This document shows, one piece after another, positions 61,838 to 64,000 of a stretch of 64,000 bases of DNA. The notes below the pieces were generated by a model. That model saw only the letters and a program-made list of their open reading frames with translations. It did no database searches and had not been told where the DNA came from. Every line of letters starts with the position of its first letter. Position 1 is the stretch's first letter. Source of the stretch: Hypoxylon rubiginosum (lineage: Eukaryota > Ascomycota > Sordariomycetes > Xylariales > Hypoxylaceae); the NCBI GenBank assembly GCA_902806565.1, contig CADCXA010000027.1, positions 620,001 through 684,000 of the forward strand. The letters run 5' to 3'. Position numbers and translations under genes: made by a program.

Positions 61838-63968
61838 GTGAACAGCCTACACTTGGTGTCTACGAGTCGCTATCGCTACCGCGGCTCGCCATTCGAATGA
61901 ATGGACGATTATTAGCCGTGGCCGAGTTGATATGCGAAAGGCAAGAATATGTATTTTCAGGGGAGAGACTCGACCACAAATGCTTCGAAGTAGGGGAAGG
62001 GGTTATGCCTTATTCAAGATGCAACAGCCGCCGCAAAGGGTCCCAGCGTGGTTTACCATAGGTCAATGAAGCAAATACGACGAAAGGCACAAGGCTGAGT
62101 AGTACCCAGAGCATTCTAGATAATGGACGATTGAACAGGACTTTAGAGCGTAGCTCATGCTGCGGCCTGAACTTAGATACCTACCTCTTATCTGGTTAGA
62201 GAAATGGCATGGAGTAAGCCCGGACAGCCAGGTATTTAGTTTGATTATGTTCTACAATCATAGCGAATACATGAACTCCCTACCATCTTGAATGTCGGTA
62301 TGATTGGGTCATTGCCTACTTGTAGAAGTGCCGTTTCAGAAGAATGTGAGGTATCTACCCCCTTAATAAATTGGGGGAGGCTGATGCTGTTAGCTCAGTC
62401 GCCATTGCCACCGCCATTTGTGCACTAGAGTCACCGAAGACATAGGTAGAAGAGACTTGGTGTCACGTAAGGTGTTGACTCGGTGAGGGCGCCACGATAC
62501 GATAATTTCTACTGGCGTTGCACGACATACGGGGGCACATGGGTGGTTGGTCTCTACTGTACTCAGCTGCTCTAGGCAGGGCTAGGGGTTTTCAGCTTGT
62601 GCTTCTATAAGCAGTACATATACAGTTGTATTGTGTTCTGTGATCGACAACGAGTTACACTCCCCTGCATCGGATATCTTACGTAAAGCCGCCTAGGCTA
62701 TATGGACATCTTTCGGGTCATCTTAAGGTGTCACGGTCTCAGAGTCGGACAGCTTCTTCGTCTTGTCCTTTTTCACGTCCTTGCTAACAAAGAAGGCTAC
62801 AATAATGTAGACTTAATTATGTAATGGACTTCTGCATAGGTGTGATTGGTATTCCGGGGAGGCTAGAGAACCGACGAAGGATTTTAGCTTCTTATTTTTA
62901 GTTGTCCACTCTTGAACATATCTACTAGGTAGATAATAACCAATCCATCCGCCTCCACGGAATGTGCCGCGACGGAACGGGGGCACACAAGACGCTGGTC
63001 CAGCTAGCGAGAGCTGTCAGGATGACAAATGTACGAAACACGGACTTGTGATACCCTTGGGCTTTAGACAACGGCAATGGGAAAGTTAGAGGAGAGAAAC
63101 GTACTGCCGACTTGGTCAGGTAAAGCCAGGGGAATGGGCTATAGGGACAATGGATTTGAACTTCTACATAGTAACGACTATTTGGCGAAGACGGAGTCGT
63201 GTGTAACAAGTTTAGGCGTGCCGATCCCATGCCGAGATAGGCAAAGCTGACAAGGCGCCGCGATGTCACCCCAATTCAGCCCATCATGCAAATGGTTGTC
63301 GAATGAAGAAAGGAAAAGAACCCAGGCCCACCGCGGTGGGAATTGGTCCGTCCTATCCCGGTCCTTGGCAAGGGGAAAAATATCGCGGCAGGCAAAGTAA
63401 GGAGAGCAAAGAAATTATAGCTTACGACATGAGATCATGGCCGGCCTGGGATACCGATCCTCCTCACTCTGCGTCTGCAACCATTGGGGCCCTTGGGGGC
63501 CGGTCGCGTTGCCCCTTGGGTTGGCGTGTTCAATGCCTTACATGGGGCTCCTACTATGTATAACCTACCTATACCTCCCCGTGGATTGATCGAGACGTCC
63601 AAGACGTCCTCGTCAGATCGACCCTTTGCACTCCTTCGCTGGAGAGAACGGCCAGCGAGAACGCGAACACGACAATAGGACACCCTTCTCTTGGTCTAGA
63701 TACGGGCTGGGGAAAAGCCATAGAAGCAAGAAAACACTAGAGTTGACAGGACAAGGCAATTCCTTAAAAAAGAGTTGCGTCGCATATATGTGAGGTTATT
63801 CGTATCCGGTCCCGCGAAACCAAACAGGCCAACAGAGAGACCTTGGGAACAATACGGGAGAGAAGAAGGACAGAAAAAGGGGAGAAAACCAGACCGAACG
63901 AGGGAGGAATAAGAGAACCCTAGCGTCGAGCGAGCCACTCCCGCCTTATACATCGAACTAGACGCAAC
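61838..63968. other. Intergenic region right of prp43
   Basis: 2.1 kb. ORFs of up to about 118 codons occur on both strands but none shows domain or signal-peptide features that I can defend. The sequence is of normal composition, and I see no repeats, tRNA or rRNA. Confidence 0.5.
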
Positions 63969-64000
63969 TATGTCGCTAGGCCCGCTGACGACGAGCTTCA
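63969..64000 (+). CDS. Possible start of a gene running off the window (partial)
   Basis: An ATG at 63969 opens MSLGPLTTSF up to the window end. Starts of the type M-S-x-G-P-L-T-T-x-F occur in Ser/Thr-rich fungal membrane or wall proteins, and the position suits a 5' end. Ten codons cannot establish this. Confidence 0.25.

Noticed and set aside
62925..63269. 114-codon ORF on the - strand right of prp43
   Set aside because: One hydrophobic stretch near its end but no signal peptide at the start, no family resemblance and no supporting neighbours.

Overview
The window looks like nuclear DNA from a filamentous ascomycete (Pezizomycotina, most likely a Sordariomycete; a xylarialean-type genome is my guess and is not proven). 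The reasons are: short GT-AG introns (47-104 nt, with one exception); gene content typical of moulds (chorismate synthase, KDM4-type demethylase, Prp43, Vps11, Mlh3, fungal nitrilase, Dal5-type MFS carrier, F-box-like proteins); scattered TACCTAGGTA-like words; and an 11 kb A/T-only block carrying the marks of repeat-induced point mutation (RIP).

Left arm, 0.4-27.8 kb, ordinary gene-bearing DNA. In order: F-box/LRR-like protein (-), nitrilase (+, with a 1.06 kb intron), serine-rich conserved protein (-), Mlh3 (+), Vps11 (+, seven exons), lipoate-protein ligase (-), chorismate synthase (+), protein with two F-box-like segments (+), MFS transporter (+, six exons), and a serine/proline-rich protein (-). 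These are unrelated housekeeping or accessory functions, not a cluster. The pairs at 7.6-8.6 kb and 16.7-17.3 kb are divergent and share promoter regions.

Middle, 27.8-53.2 kb, a gene desert with no supportable CDS. Its core (40556-51756) reads as one complete but destroyed LTR retrotransposon: 181-bp direct repeats starting TG/TA, a matching 4-5 bp target duplication (AAGT/AAAGT), and an interior of almost pure A and T with no ORF. The two LTRs differ at 11 positions. All are transitions, and most are in CpT rather than CpA context, which suggests a saturating, relaxed-context RIP-like process. A small G/C-containing island near 46.66-46.9 kb may mark a later nested insertion.

Right arm, 53.2-64 kb: a KDM4/JMJD2-type histone demethylase (JmjN-JmjC-extended PHD), the DEAH helicase Prp43, about 2 kb without a clear gene, and possibly the first codons of another gene at the very end.

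Exon boundaries were chosen by eye from GT/AG sites, reading phase and continuity of conserved protein motifs; no search was run.
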